Assembly: GCF_026283965.1 (NCBI RefSeq)
Contig: NZ_JAPDPD010000025.1
Coordinates: 1-64,000 of the forward strand
DNA: 64,000 bases
Reading direction: 5' to 3'
Source of the DNA: Dyella subtropica
GTDB lineage: Bacteria > Pseudomonadota > Gammaproteobacteria > Xanthomonadales > Rhodanobacteraceae
Below the pieces are notes generated by a model, which was not told the origin of the DNA, ran no database searches, and was given only the letters and a program-made list of their open reading frames with translations. Numbering within the stretch: position 1 is the first letter of the stretch; the number at the start of each line of letters is the position of its first letter. Below, in pieces: positions 46,466-55,354 of this stretch. The position numbers were made by a program, and so were the translations under genes.

Positions 46466-47392
46466 TTATGGTTTGCGCGCGAGCAGGCTGATGACTTCGA
46501 AATGCGGCGCTTTGCGCTCGCGGCTCAGGCGGGTGCAGCTCAATACGTCCAGGCCGGCTGCCGTGGCGTAGCGATCGAGTTCATCGTGAGCGAAGCCCAG
46601 GTTGAGGTGGTCGAACGGCTCGACGACGGCGCGGTGATCGTGTTTGCCCAGGGTGACCGCGAGCAGACGGCCGCCGGAGCGCAGCAGTCGCGAGGCTTCG
46701 GCCACGGCCTTGGCCGGATGTTCGGCATAGGTGAGGGCGTGTAGCATCAACACTAGGTCGAAACGGCGCTCGCCGAGGTCGAGCGCGTGCATGTCGCCCT
46801 GGCGCACGTCCACGTTGGCGAATGGCTTGAGTCGTTGCGAGGCGGCTTCGACCACGCGCTCGCTGGAGTCGACGCAGACGATCGAGCGCGCATGCGGCGC
46901 GAGCAGTTCGGCCGTGATGCCGTCGCCGGAAGCGATGTCTAGCACGTCGCCGGTTTCAAGCAATTGCAGCAGTGAGCGTGCGAGCGTTTCCCAGGTGCGG
47001 CCCGGCGAGTAATGGCGCTCCATGTCGCCGGCCACGGTATCGGCCCAGCCTTCTTCGCGGGCGCGCTGAGCCAGCACACCGGGCAGGCGCGCGGCGTCGT
47101 CACGCAGCAAGGCATCGTCGATGCTGTCGCGCAGCGAGCGAATCAGCGTCTGGCGGTGTTCGTCGCCCTCGTTGTTGGCGCGGTAATAAGCGGAGACCCC
47201 GGCGCGGCGGTCGCGCACCAGCTCGGCTTCCTTGAGCTTGGCCAAGTGGGTAGAGACGCGCGGCTGCGCCAGGTGGAGCACGGAGGCGAGTTCGGCGACG
47301 GTGAGTTCTTCGCGTTCGAGCAAGGCCAGCAGACGCACCCGGGTGGGGTCGGCCAGCAGCCGCAGGACGCTGGAAGCGGTGGCGAGATCCAC
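46466..47392 (-). CDS. ArsR-family regulator fused to a SAM methyltransferase
   Basis: 308 residues: an N-terminal winged helix ([38 protein letters not shown]) with no metal-binding Cys cluster, and a C-terminal class I methyltransferase fold ([39 protein letters not shown]). As first gene of the metH operon it probably senses SAM or SAH and controls methionine regeneration, like SahR-type regulators (inference). GTG 47392 with AAGGA upstream; a perfect palindrome lies just before it. Confidence 0.85.
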   Translation of the reverse strand: MDLATASSVLRLLADPTRVRLLALLEREELTVAELASVLHLAQPRVSTHLAKLKEAELVRDRRAGVSAYYRANNEGDEHRQTLIRSLRDSIDDALLRDDAARLPGVLAQRAREEGWADTVAGDMERHYSPGRTWETLARSLLQLLETGDVLDIASGDGITAELLAPHARSIVCVDSSERVVEAASQRLKPFANVDVRQGDMHALDLGERRFDLVLMLHALTYAEHPAKAVAEASRLLRSGGRLLAVTLGKHDHRAVVEPFDHLNLGFAHDELDRYATAAGLDVLSCTRLSRERKAPHFEVISLLARKP

Positions 47393-47404
47393 GCTGCATC
47401 CTTA

Positions 47405-47414
47405 TATCGCGATA
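47405..47414. promoter_or_regulatory. Candidate ArsR-type operator of the metH operon
   Basis: TATCGCGATA, a perfect palindrome in the context ttaTATCGCGATAaag, 12 bp upstream of the regulator's GTG and partly next to its ribosome site. Position fits self-repression of the arsR-metH-metH operon. Confidence 0.6.
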
Positions 47415-47625
47415 AAGAGATGCGTAAGGCTAGGCCGCGGCGGGCAAAGCGTCAAGAGCCGCAGAAACGAGTGGAGAGGAGTAAGAAAAGAGAGAAGGGC
47501 AGCCACGCTGGCGCCGGGCCGGCTTCTTCTTGTCTCTCACTTCTCGCTCTTCTGCTGCGCTCGCACAAAGGCTTCCCGCGCCCTCACGCTAAAATAGGCG
47601 GCTAGCCTCACTCTGGAGCCTCCCC

Positions 47626-48786
47626 ATGGATTTCCGTTTTACCGAAGACCAGCTGTCGATTCAGTCCATCGCCCGCGATTTCGCGCAAAAGCGCATCGCA
47701 CCGGTCGCCGCCGAGCTGGATGCGAAGGGCGAATTCCCACTGGAGAACATCCGCGAGATGGGCCAGCTGGGCCTGATGGGTATCGAGGTGCCGCATGAGT
47801 ACGGCGGCGCGGGCATGGACCCGATCGCCTATGTGCTGGCGATGATCGAGATCGCCGCGGCCGACGCCGCCACCTCGACCATCATGTCGGTGAACAATTC
47901 GCTGTTCTGCAACGGCATTCTCAAGCACGGCAACGAAGCGCAGAAGCAGAAGTACGTGCGTGCGATCGCCCAGGGCGAAGCCATCGGCGCTTACGCGCTG
48001 ACCGAGCCGCAGTCCGGCTCGGACGCCTCGGCTATGCACACCCGTGCGACGAAGAACGCCAACGGCGACTGGGTGATCAACGGCAAGAAGAGCTGGATCA
48101 CGTCCGGTCCGGTGGCGCGCTACATCGTGTTGTTCGCCATCTCTACGCCAGGCATCGGCGCCAAAGGCGTGTCGGCCTTCATCATCGATACCAAGCTGCC
48201 GGGGTTCCACGCCGGCAAGACCGAGCCCAAGCTCGGCATCCGCGCCTCGGCCACCTGCGAGATCGAATTCACCGACTACATCTGCCCGAAGGAAGATCTG
48301 CTGGGCGAGGAAGGCAGGGGCTTCTCGATCGCCATGGGCGTGCTCGACGCCGGCCGCATCGGCATCGCTTCGCAGGCTGTCGGCATCGCTCGCGCGGCGT
48401 ACGAAGCGACGCTGCAGTGGTCGCGCGATCGCAAGGCGTTTGGCCATCCGATCGGTACGTTCCAGATGACCCAGGCCAAGATCGCCGACATGAAGTGCAA
48501 GCTGGATGCAGCCATGTTGCTGACGCTGCGCGCGGCGTGGACCAAGGGCGAGACCGAGAAGAAGGGCGGACGCTTTGGTACCGAGGCATCGGTGGCCAAG
48601 CTGGTCGCTTCCGAGGCGGCGATGTGGATCGCACATCAGGCCGTGCAGATTCACGGCGGCATGGGTTATTCGAAGGAAATGCCAATCGAGCGTTACTTCC
48701 GCGATGCCAAGATCACCGAGATCTATGAAGGCACCAGCGAGATTCAGCGCATGGTGATTGCGCGCGCCGAGACTGGTTTGCGCTAA
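47626..48786 (+). CDS. Acyl-CoA dehydrogenase
   Basis: 386-residue FAD flavoenzyme of beta-oxidation or amino acid breakdown. Signatures: GAYALTEPQSGSDASAM (FAD/substrate loop), KKSWITSG, and C-terminal QIHGGMGYSKEMPIERYFRD with IYEGTSEIQRMVIAR, where the Glu of YEGT is the usual catalytic base. Short-chain or butyryl type fits best by length and motif. Stands alone, divergent from the metH operon, ending in a terminator. Confidence 0.92.
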   Translation: MDFRFTEDQLSIQSIARDFAQKRIAPVAAELDAKGEFPLENIREMGQLGLMGIEVPHEYGGAGMDPIAYVLAMIEIAAADAATSTIMSVNNSLFCNGILKHGNEAQKQKYVRAIAQGEAIGAYALTEPQSGSDASAMHTRATKNANGDWVINGKKSWITSGPVARYIVLFAISTPGIGAKGVSAFIIDTKLPGFHAGKTEPKLGIRASATCEIEFTDYICPKEDLLGEEGRGFSIAMGVLDAGRIGIASQAVGIARAAYEATLQWSRDRKAFGHPIGTFQMTQAKIADMKCKLDAAMLLTLRAAWTKGETEKKGGRFGTEASVAKLVASEAAMWIAHQAVQIHGGMGYSKEMPIERYFRDAKITEIYEGTSEIQRMVIARAETGLR

Positions 48787-48809
48787 GTCGAATCTCACAG
48801 GCTGTAACG

Positions 48810-48843
48810 AACGCCCGGCGGGGGAACCTGCTGGGCGTTTTTG
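48810..48843 (+). terminator. Intrinsic terminator after acyl-CoA dehydrogenase
   Basis: AACGCCC and GGGCGTT arms (48810-48816 and 48833-48839) around a GC-rich loop, followed by a T run, 24 bp past the stop. Confidence 0.85.
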
Positions 48844-48865
48844 TTGGTGGGTTGTCTTGAGAGGT

Positions 48866-49018
48866 TGTTGCAAGGGCTTACCCCTCCCCAACCCTCCCCT
48901 GCAAGCAAGGGAGGGAGCAGGTTGTCGCGAGCTTTTAGCCCTCCCCTTGCTTGCGACGCGAAGCTAGTCCCGTGGGACAGGGGGAGGCTGGGAGGGGGTA
49001 AGGCCCTTGCGACACCCT
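48866..49018. repeat. Dispersed GC-rich inverted repeat
   Basis: caagggcttacccctccccaaccctccc on the left and gggaggctgggagggggtaaggcccttg on the right form a large imperfect inverted repeat. The inner parts (gcaagcaagggaggg, ccctccccttgcttgc) also pair. Shares strings with 45243-45362. It fills most of 48787-49083; no gene is seen there. Confidence 0.75.
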
Positions 49019-49031
49019 TCCCTTGAAACAC

Positions 49032-49061
49032 AAAAAAAGCCCCGGCTTTTCAGCCGGGGCT
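49032..49061 (-). terminator. Intrinsic terminator of the RND operon
   Basis: On the minus strand AGCCCCGGCT-gaaa-AGCCGGGGCT followed by seven T, 23 bp past the transporter stop. Confidence 0.93.
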
Positions 49062-49083
49062 CCAGGTTTCCACTATCCGCCGA

Positions 49084-52000
49084 TTACGACCCGCGCCGCG
49101 GATCCGAATCGAATGGCTGCATGCTGCCAGCCTGCGGACCCTCCGCTTCGCCCAGATGCGGGTGGGTTTGCGGAATTTGGTGCGAAGGCTCGTCGAGCTT
49201 ATCGCCCAGCAGGCGGCGCACCACCACATAGAACACCGGGATCAGCAGCAGGCCGAGGAAGGTGGCGAACATCATGCCGCCGATCACGCCGGTACCGATC
49301 GAATGACGGGAGTTCGCGCCCGCGCCGGTCGAGATCGCCAGCGGGAACACGCCGAGGATGAAGGCCATCGAGGTCATCAGGATCGGGCGCAGTCGCAGGC
49401 GGGAGGCGGTGACCACCGACTGGAACAGGGAGTGGCCTTGCTGCTGCTGCTCCACGGCGAATTCCACGATCAGGATCGCGTTCTTCGCGGCCAGGCCGAT
49501 CACCGTGATCAGGCCGATCTTGAAGTACATGTCGTTCGGCAGGCTACGCAGCATGGAGAAGACCACCGTGCCCAGCAGGCCCAGCGGCACCACCAACAGT
49601 ACGGCGACGGGGATCGACCAGCTCTCGTAAAGGGCCGCAAGGCACAGGAACACGATGACGATCGACAGCACCATCAACAGCGTGGCCGAGTTGCCAGCGA
49701 GGATTTCCTGATACGACTGACCGGTCCAGTCGGCGCCGAATCCTTTGGGCAGATCGTTGTCGACGATGTTTTGCAAAGCCGCCATGGCCTGGCCGGTGGA
49801 ATAGCCCTTGCCTTCGCTGGCCACGATTTCCACGGCGGCATAGCCGTTATAGCGGGTCAGTGCCGGGGAGCCCGTATTCCAGTTGGTCTGCACCACGCTG
49901 GAAATCGGGATCATGTTGTACGGATGGGTGAGCGACCTGGTCGAACTGTTCGACAGAACGCTGGGCGAGAATACGTGCTGCAAGGATTCCGGCCCCATGC
50001 GATAGGGCTGGTCGGCCTGCAGGTACACGCGTTTCACGCGGCCGCGGTAGACGAAGTCGTTGACATAGATCGGCGCCAGCGTCAGCTGGACGGCGGTATA
50101 GACGTCGCTGACCGAAAGCCCCATCGACTCTGCCTGCACACGGTCGACCTTGATGTCCAGCTGCGGTGCATCGGGCAGGGAATTGGGGCGCGTGCCGAGC
50201 AAGGCCGGGTTGCCCTTGGACTTACCCAACACCGTGCCCATGGCCTGCATCAGTTCTCCGTGTGTCTGGCCGGCACGTGCCTGCAGGTACATGTCGATGC
50301 CGCCGAACTGGCTGAGGCCGCGGATGGTCGGCAAGTTCACCACGAAGATCTGCGCGTCGCGGATGCCGTGCAGCACGCCGTTGGCCTGCTGGATGAGCTC
50401 GTCCGCGGTGATCTTGCGTTCGCTCCAGTCCTTCAACTTGATGAAGGCCATGCCCGCGCTTTCGCTCTGGCCGACGAAGCTGAAGCCGCTGATCTGGTAC
50501 ATGCCGACGATGGCATCGTTCAACGGGCTGTTCTTCAATCGCTCGCGCATCTCGCCCATCACGGCTTCGGTGCGCTGAAGGGTTGCTCCCGGCGGCAGGT
50601 TGACAATGGCCAGGGCAAAGCCCTGGTCTTCGCTGGGCACGAAGCTGGTCGGCAGCTTGGTGTACAGGAAGCCCGCCAGGACCATGATCAGCGCGAACAC
50701 GACCATCCAGCGTGGCGCATGGCGTGCCGCGCTGCTGATGTGGCCGCTGTAAATGTGCGTGACCTTTCCGAAAAGCGTGTTGAATCCTCGGTAGACGAGG
50801 TTCTTCTTCTCGTTATGCGTCGGCGTGAGCATGGTGGCGCACAGCGCCGGGGTGAACGACAAGGCAAGGAAGGCCGAGAAGCCCATCGATACCGCGATGG
50901 TCAACGCGAACTGCTTGTAGATCACGCCCGAAGCACCGGCCTGCAGCGCCGAGGGTACGAACACCGCCGTCAGCACCACCGTGATCGCCACGATCGCGCC
51001 GGTGATCTGACCCATGGCTTTGCGTGTGGCTTCCTTCGGCGGCAGGCCTTCCTCGGTCATGATGCGTTCGACGTTTTCGATCACCACGATCGCGTCGTCC
51101 ACCACGATGCCGATGGCCAGCACCATACCGAACAGGGTCAGCTGGTTGATGGTGAAGTCCAGCGCGATCAAGCCGATGAAGGTGCCGAGCAGGGCGACCG
51201 GAATGACCAGGGTAGGAATGATGGTGGCGCGGATGTTCTGCAGGAAGATCAGCATCACCAGGAACACGAGGATGATCGCCTCGATCAGGGTGTGCACCAC
51301 CTCCTTGATCGAGACTTTCACGAACGGGGTCGTGTCGTAAGGCGCGAACCAGGTCACGCCCTGCGGGAAGTCCTTGGCCAGTTCGTCCATCTTGGCACGC
51401 ACGGCGGTTCCCACGTCCAGCGCGTTGGCGCCGGGCAGCAGCTGCACACCGAGGCCACCCACGGGCTGTCCGTTCCAGGTGGAGGCCAGGCCATAGGCCT
51501 GCGGACCGAACGAGACGCGAGCCACGTCACTGAGCCGGACCACCGTGCCGTCGCTGTTCGCGCGCAGGATGATGTTGCCGAATTCCTCGGGCGAGGAGAA
51601 ACGCCCTTCGGCCGACACCGTGGCGGTGAAGCCTTGATTGGCGGGGGCCGGATCGGCGCCCAGCGAACCGGCGGCGAACTGCACGTTCTGTGTGGAGACC
51701 GCCTCCCGCACGGCGCTGGCGGACAGGCCATAGCCCTGCAGCTTGTCCGGGTTCAGCCAGACGCGCACGCCGTACTCCGCACCGATGACGCGGGTGCTGC
51801 CCACGCCGGGGATGCGGCCGACCTGGTCAGAGACTTGCGAGGCGATGATGTCGGCCAGGCGGTTGCCGTCGATTTCCGGGTTGGTGGAGACCAGCGACAC
51901 GAACATCAGGAAGTCTGGATTGTTCTTGGCGACCACCACGCCTTGCTGGGTCACCGCCGAAGGCAGGCGCGGCTGGGCCAGCGAGACTTTGTTCTGCACC

Positions 52001-52317
52001 TGCACCTGGGCGATGTCCGGGTTGGTGCCGGTCTCGAAGGTGAGGGTGATGGAGGCCGAACCGTTGGCGTTGGAGGAGGAGCTGAAATACAGCAGGTGGT
52101 CGATACCAGTGAGCTGCTGCTCGATCACCTGGGTGACGTTTTTCTCCATGGTGTCGGCATTGGCGCCGGGGAAGTTCGCCGACACCACCACCTGCGGCGG
52201 TGCGATGTTGGGGTAGGACTCAATACCCATGTTCAGCATCGCAATCGTGCCGACCATGGTGATGAGGATGGCTACCACCCAGGCGAAAATCGGGCGGTCA
52301 ATAAAGAAACTCGGCAT
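49084..52317 (-). CDS. RND multidrug efflux transporter (AcrB/MexB type)
   Basis: 1077-residue inner-membrane proton antiporter of the HAE-1 family. Seen: N-terminal FIDRPIFAWVVAILITMVG, TM4 proton relay GIVVDDAIVVIENVERIM (Asp pair), the second-half GLAAKNAILIVEFAVEQ and two large periplasmic loops. Exports hydrophobic drugs or toxic compounds with the membrane-fusion partner encoded just upstream. No TolC-like outer-membrane gene lies nearby, so a shared one must be used. The C-terminal tail of about 35 residues is charged and variable. Confidence 0.94.
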   Translation of the reverse strand: MPSFFIDRPIFAWVVAILITMVGTIAMLNMGIESYPNIAPPQVVVSANFPGANADTMEKNVTQVIEQQLTGIDHLLYFSSSSNANGSASITLTFETGTNPDIAQVQVQNKVSLAQPRLPSAVTQQGVVVAKNNPDFLMFVSLVSTNPEIDGNRLADIIASQVSDQVGRIPGVGSTRVIGAEYGVRVWLNPDKLQGYGLSASAVREAVSTQNVQFAAGSLGADPAPANQGFTATVSAEGRFSSPEEFGNIILRANSDGTVVRLSDVARVSFGPQAYGLASTWNGQPVGGLGVQLLPGANALDVGTAVRAKMDELAKDFPQGVTWFAPYDTTPFVKVSIKEVVHTLIEAIILVFLVMLIFLQNIRATIIPTLVIPVALLGTFIGLIALDFTINQLTLFGMVLAIGIVVDDAIVVIENVERIMTEEGLPPKEATRKAMGQITGAIVAITVVLTAVFVPSALQAGASGVIYKQFALTIAVSMGFSAFLALSFTPALCATMLTPTHNEKKNLVYRGFNTLFGKVTHIYSGHISSAARHAPRWMVVFALIMVLAGFLYTKLPTSFVPSEDQGFALAIVNLPPGATLQRTEAVMGEMRERLKNSPLNDAIVGMYQISGFSFVGQSESAGMAFIKLKDWSERKITADELIQQANGVLHGIRDAQIFVVNLPTIRGLSQFGGIDMYLQARAGQTHGELMQAMGTVLGKSKGNPALLGTRPNSLPDAPQLDIKVDRVQAESMGLSVSDVYTAVQLTLAPIYVNDFVYRGRVKRVYLQADQPYRMGPESLQHVFSPSVLSNSSTRSLTHPYNMIPISSVVQTNWNTGSPALTRYNGYAAVEIVASEGKGYSTGQAMAALQNIVDNDLPKGFGADWTGQSYQEILAGNSATLLMVLSIVIVFLCLAALYESWSIPVAVLLVVPLGLLGTVVFSMLRSLPNDMYFKIGLITVIGLAAKNAILIVEFAVEQQQQGHSLFQSVVTASRLRLRPILMTSMAFILGVFPLAISTGAGANSRHSIGTGVIGGMMFATFLGLLLIPVFYVVVRRLLGDKLDEPSHQIPQTHPHLGEAEGPQAGSMQPFDSDPRRGS

Positions 52318-52331
52318 GTCGGTCGACTCCC

Positions 52332-53549
52332 TTACTGCTTGCCGGCGGCAGGCTTGGTGCTACCTGGTGCGCCTGCGGGACCGTTGCTGTCCTTGTTTGG
52401 CTGCCAGGGCGCGGCCTTGGCGGGCGCACCCGGCTGCACGGCCTGGAGTCCCGACACAATGATCTGGTCGCCGGCGGCCAGGCCGCTGGTGACGATCCAG
52501 TTGCCAGCACTCAGGTTGTTGGCGACCACATTTTTGCGCGCGACCTTGCCATCCTGACCGACCACCAGTGCATAAGCGCCGGCGACGTCGCGCGCGATGC
52601 CCTGTTGCGGGATCAGGAACACATTGCTTTGCTCGCCGAGGTTCGCGGTGATGGTGACGTAGGCGCCCGGCAACAGACGATGCTGCGGGTTGGGCAGCTG
52701 TGCGCGCAGATTCACCGAGCCCGTGGTCGGGTCGACGTTGACGCCGGAGAAGTCGAGCGTGCCGCGCTGGTCGTACTTGCTGCCGTCGGGCAGGGTGACT
52801 TCCACGGTGGTCTGGTTCTGCTCCGACAGCACGACGTGGCCGGCCGTCTGGGCCGCGCGCAGGCGATCGAGATCGGAAGCGCTCACCGTGAAATTCACGT
52901 ACAGCGGATCGAGCTGGTCGACGGTGGTGAGCAAGGTCGAATTGGCGCCGCCGTCGGCGCTGCTGTTACCTACGATGGCGCCTTCGGTGAGCTGCTGCTG
53001 ACCGGCGCGGCCGTCGATTGGCGAGGTGACGTGGGTAAAGCCGAGATTGATGCGCGCGCTTTCGATCGCGGCCTGAGCCTGCTTCACCTGGGCGGACGTG
53101 GTGCGCTCGCTGGCCTCGGCGTTATCCAGGTCGGATTGCGAGATATAGCCCTGGGGGCGCAACTGGCGGAAGCGCTCTGCAGCCTTGTGGGCATTGGTGT
53201 ATGAGGCCTGCGCCGAAGTCAGATTGGCCTGGCTGGAGGCCAGGGTGGCCTGGTAGACCGACGGATCGATCTCGAACAGCACCTGGCCTTTCTTGACGTC
53301 GGTGCCTTCCTGGTAGACGCGCTTGAGCAGGACGCCCGATACACGGGCTCGTACGTCCGCGCTGCGATAGGCAGAGAGGCGGCCCACCAAATCCTTGCTC
53401 AGCGGTGCGCTCTGCGGTTGAGCTTTCACCACGCCCACTTCGGGCGGGGGCGCCTGCGGCGGACCTTGCTCCTTGGCCTTACCTCCACAAGCGGCTAGTG
53501 CCAGCAGGCCCAGGCACATCACAGGTGTGCGCAGCGACGACGACTTCAT
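52332..53549 (-). CDS. RND efflux membrane-fusion lipoprotein (AcrA type)
   Basis: 405 residues: lipobox LALAACGG (Cys near residue 20), a lipoyl/barrel-sandwich region (VRARVSGVLLKRVYQEGTDVKKGQVLFEID), a helical hairpin (about 100-170), beta-barrel and membrane-proximal domains and a Pro/Gly/Ala-rich tail. Bridges the RND pump to the outer-membrane channel. GGAG precedes ATG 53549; the longer frame to 53603 has no lipoprotein signal at its start. First gene of the pair, 14 bp before the pump. Confidence 0.93.
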   Translation of the reverse strand: MKSSSLRTPVMCLGLLALAACGGKAKEQGPPQAPPPEVGVVKAQPQSAPLSKDLVGRLSAYRSADVRARVSGVLLKRVYQEGTDVKKGQVLFEIDPSVYQATLASSQANLTSAQASYTNAHKAAERFRQLRPQGYISQSDLDNAEASERTTSAQVKQAQAAIESARINLGFTHVTSPIDGRAGQQQLTEGAIVGNSSADGGANSTLLTTVDQLDPLYVNFTVSASDLDRLRAAQTAGHVVLSEQNQTTVEVTLPDGSKYDQRGTLDFSGVNVDPTTGSVNLRAQLPNPQHRLLPGAYVTITANLGEQSNVFLIPQQGIARDVAGAYALVVGQDGKVARKNVVANNLSAGNWIVTSGLAAGDQIIVSGLQAVQPGAPAKAAPWQPNKDSNGPAGAPGSTKPAAGKQ

Positions 53550-53733
53550 GGGGACTCCATTCAATTGAATTGCGTATCGGGGGTAAGTGGGCGCTGATCT
53601 CACGGATCGGCGGCCAAACCTTGAACTTTACGGCTCACGAACCATCTGCCCAGTGCCTGTTGTCCCGCTTTGGGCGGAAATCCTGGCATGGGCAGGTCTT
53701 GAAATAGCACAGTGAGCCGGGTTTGAGAGCTTG

Positions 53734-53748
53734 ACTATACCGTACAGT
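53734..53748. promoter_or_regulatory. Operator-like palindrome upstream of the efflux operon
   Basis: ACTATACCGTACAGT is palindromic about its central C with one mismatch pair. It sits inside TTGACTATAC...TTTACAATTTG, 185 bp before the membrane-fusion gene. TetR-family repressors of RND pumps bind such sites, but no tetR gene lies nearby. The interval 53550-54105 otherwise holds degenerate copies of the palindromes seen at 28317-28410 and no convincing gene. Confidence 0.45.
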
Positions 53749-54105
53749 TTACAATTTGCTTGCGCGCATGGTCCAGCCTTGAATTCTTGTTGCCTTTGTT
53801 GACAAGAGAGAGTGATAGCGAAGGGGCATGTTTTGGCTCCCTCTCCCCCGTTCACCGATTTGTGCACGGGGGGCGGGTGCTCGCGACATCATCTCTACTT
53901 CGTCATTCTTCGCTCCCTGTGTGGCGGAGAAGGCCTGCCCCGAAAGAGTGAGCGAAGCGAATCACCACGGCTATGGGTTCGCAGTGCGGGCGGGTGTATA
54001 CCTGCGGTTGCACAGGCGGTTGCCGGAGCCGATAGCGGCTTTGAACCGGAGTCGCCAAACTGGGCATGGACACGCAACGAGGGCAAATGCGTTCCGAGGG
54101 CGATC

Positions 54106-54684
54106 ATGTCGATCCTGCCAGCCGGTACACGACGCAAAGGCACGCCGCTGGACGAAGTGGCGCTGCTTGGCCGCGTCGCCGCGGAGGAGATGGAAGCCTT
54201 CGAGGTGCTTTACCTGACCTACCGTCCACGACTGTTGCGCTTCATCCAAGGCATGCTGCGGCAGCGGCCGCTGGTGGACGAAGTGCTGGACGACACCATG
54301 ATGGTGGTATGGCGCAAGGCGCATACCTATAACCACAGCTCGAAGGTCTCCACCTGGATCTTCGCCATTGCTTACCGCCAGGCGCTGAAAGCGCTCACCC
54401 GTCCTGAAAGCGCGCCGGTGCTGGATCCGCCGGAAAGCGCCAGTCTGGCCCCCGAGCCCGAGCTGGAGTGCCAGCAGCGCGAACTGCACCGGCAGATCGC
54501 CTTGGCGCTGGAAGCGCTCTCCCCGGAACATCGCGCGGTGATCGAGCTGACCTATTACCTCGGCTATAGCTGTCGCGAGATCGCCGAGATCATGGATTGC
54601 CCGGTCGACACAGTGAAAACGCGCATGTTCTACGCGCGCCGCAAGCTCCGCGCCCTGCTTGAAGCGCGCGAGGAGGCCATATGA
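54106..54684 (+). CDS. ECF RNA polymerase sigma factor
   Basis: 192 residues with sigma region 2 (FEVLYLTYRPRLLRFIQGML, DEVLDDTMMVVWRKAHTY, STWIFAIAYRQAL) and region 4 (LEALSPEHRAVIELTYYLGYSCREIAEIMDCPVDTVKTRMFYARRKL, split by normal linker). Directs transcription of a stress or envelope regulon, probably including its own operon. GAGGG precedes the ATG at 54106. Coupled to the anti-sigma gene by ATGA overlap. Confidence 0.92.
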   Translation: MSILPAGTRRKGTPLDEVALLGRVAAEEMEAFEVLYLTYRPRLLRFIQGMLRQRPLVDEVLDDTMMVVWRKAHTYNHSSKVSTWIFAIAYRQALKALTRPESAPVLDPPESASLAPEPELECQQRELHRQIALALEALSPEHRAVIELTYYLGYSCREIAEIMDCPVDTVKTRMFYARRKLRALLEAREEAI

Positions 54685-55352
54685 GCGGACGGGTGCTGCG
54701 ATTCGGAGGGACGGCCCACGCCGAGGCCGAGCGACTGCTGCCGTGGCTGGTAAACGGCACGCTGCAAGGCGATGAGCGTTCGCAGGTAGAGCAGCACCTG
54801 GCGGACTGCGTGCAATGCCAGCGCGATGTGGCGCTGCTGCGCTCGCTGCAGTGGGCGTGCCGCGATGGAGGTGTGGACGAGGTGGACGCATCCCAGGCCG
54901 ATCAATCGATGCAGCGTCTGCGTCGATGCATCGACGCCGAGCGCCATGGCCGGTCCGTCGTGCCGCCACGCCGCTGGGGCGTACGCCGCGCGTGGTTGCA
55001 CGGCGCCATAGCGGCGCAGGCCGTCCTCATCTTCGCGCTGGCTTTGGGATGGTTCCAAGCGAGCGCGCCGGCCACCTACCGCACCTTGGGCGCTGCCAGC
55101 CTGCCCACGGCACGCTTGGTGGTGGTCTTCGACCCGCGTCTGAGCGAGATGCAGATGCGTCGCCTGATCCGTGCGAGCGATGCGCGGATCGTCGATGGTC
55201 CTACCGATACTGGTGCCTACGTGCTGAGCGTGCCTGCTTCGCGTTCCGAGGCGGTGCGCGAGGCGTTGCGCGCTGCCTCGGGGGTTACCCTGGTCGAACA
55301 TCTCGATGATGATCGGCCCGATATCGGCCGGCTCGACGGCGAAGGCCGCTGA
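54681..55352 (+). CDS. Membrane anti-sigma factor (zinc-finger type)
   Basis: 223 residues. The N-terminal cytosolic zinc-binding anti-sigma domain has His39-x3-Cys43-x2-Cys46. One membrane helix lies at about 107-124 (GAIAAQAVLIFALALGWF). The periplasmic part (about 144-207) reads ARLVVVFDPRLSEMQMRRL, then ASDARIVDGPTDTGAYVLSV, then VREALRAASGVTLVEHL. That strand-helix-strand-strand-helix-strand order resembles the inhibitor I9/propeptide fold of subtilases. It holds the sigma factor inactive until signalled; the next gene encodes a subtilase. Confidence 0.88.
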   Translation: MSGRVLRFGGTAHAEAERLLPWLVNGTLQGDERSQVEQHLADCVQCQRDVALLRSLQWACRDGGVDEVDASQADQSMQRLRRCIDAERHGRSVVPPRRWGVRRAWLHGAIAAQAVLIFALALGWFQASAPATYRTLGAASLPTARLVVVFDPRLSEMQMRRLIRASDARIVDGPTDTGAYVLSVPASRSEAVREALRAASGVTLVEHLDDDRPDIGRLDGEGR

Positions 55353-55354
55353 TC

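Noticed and set aside
49156-52557. A 1133-codon plus-strand open frame opposite the RND pump
   Set aside because: It is antisense to a textbook AcrB-type gene; the translation is His/Arg/Gln/Asp-rich with no domain, typical of high-GC shadows.
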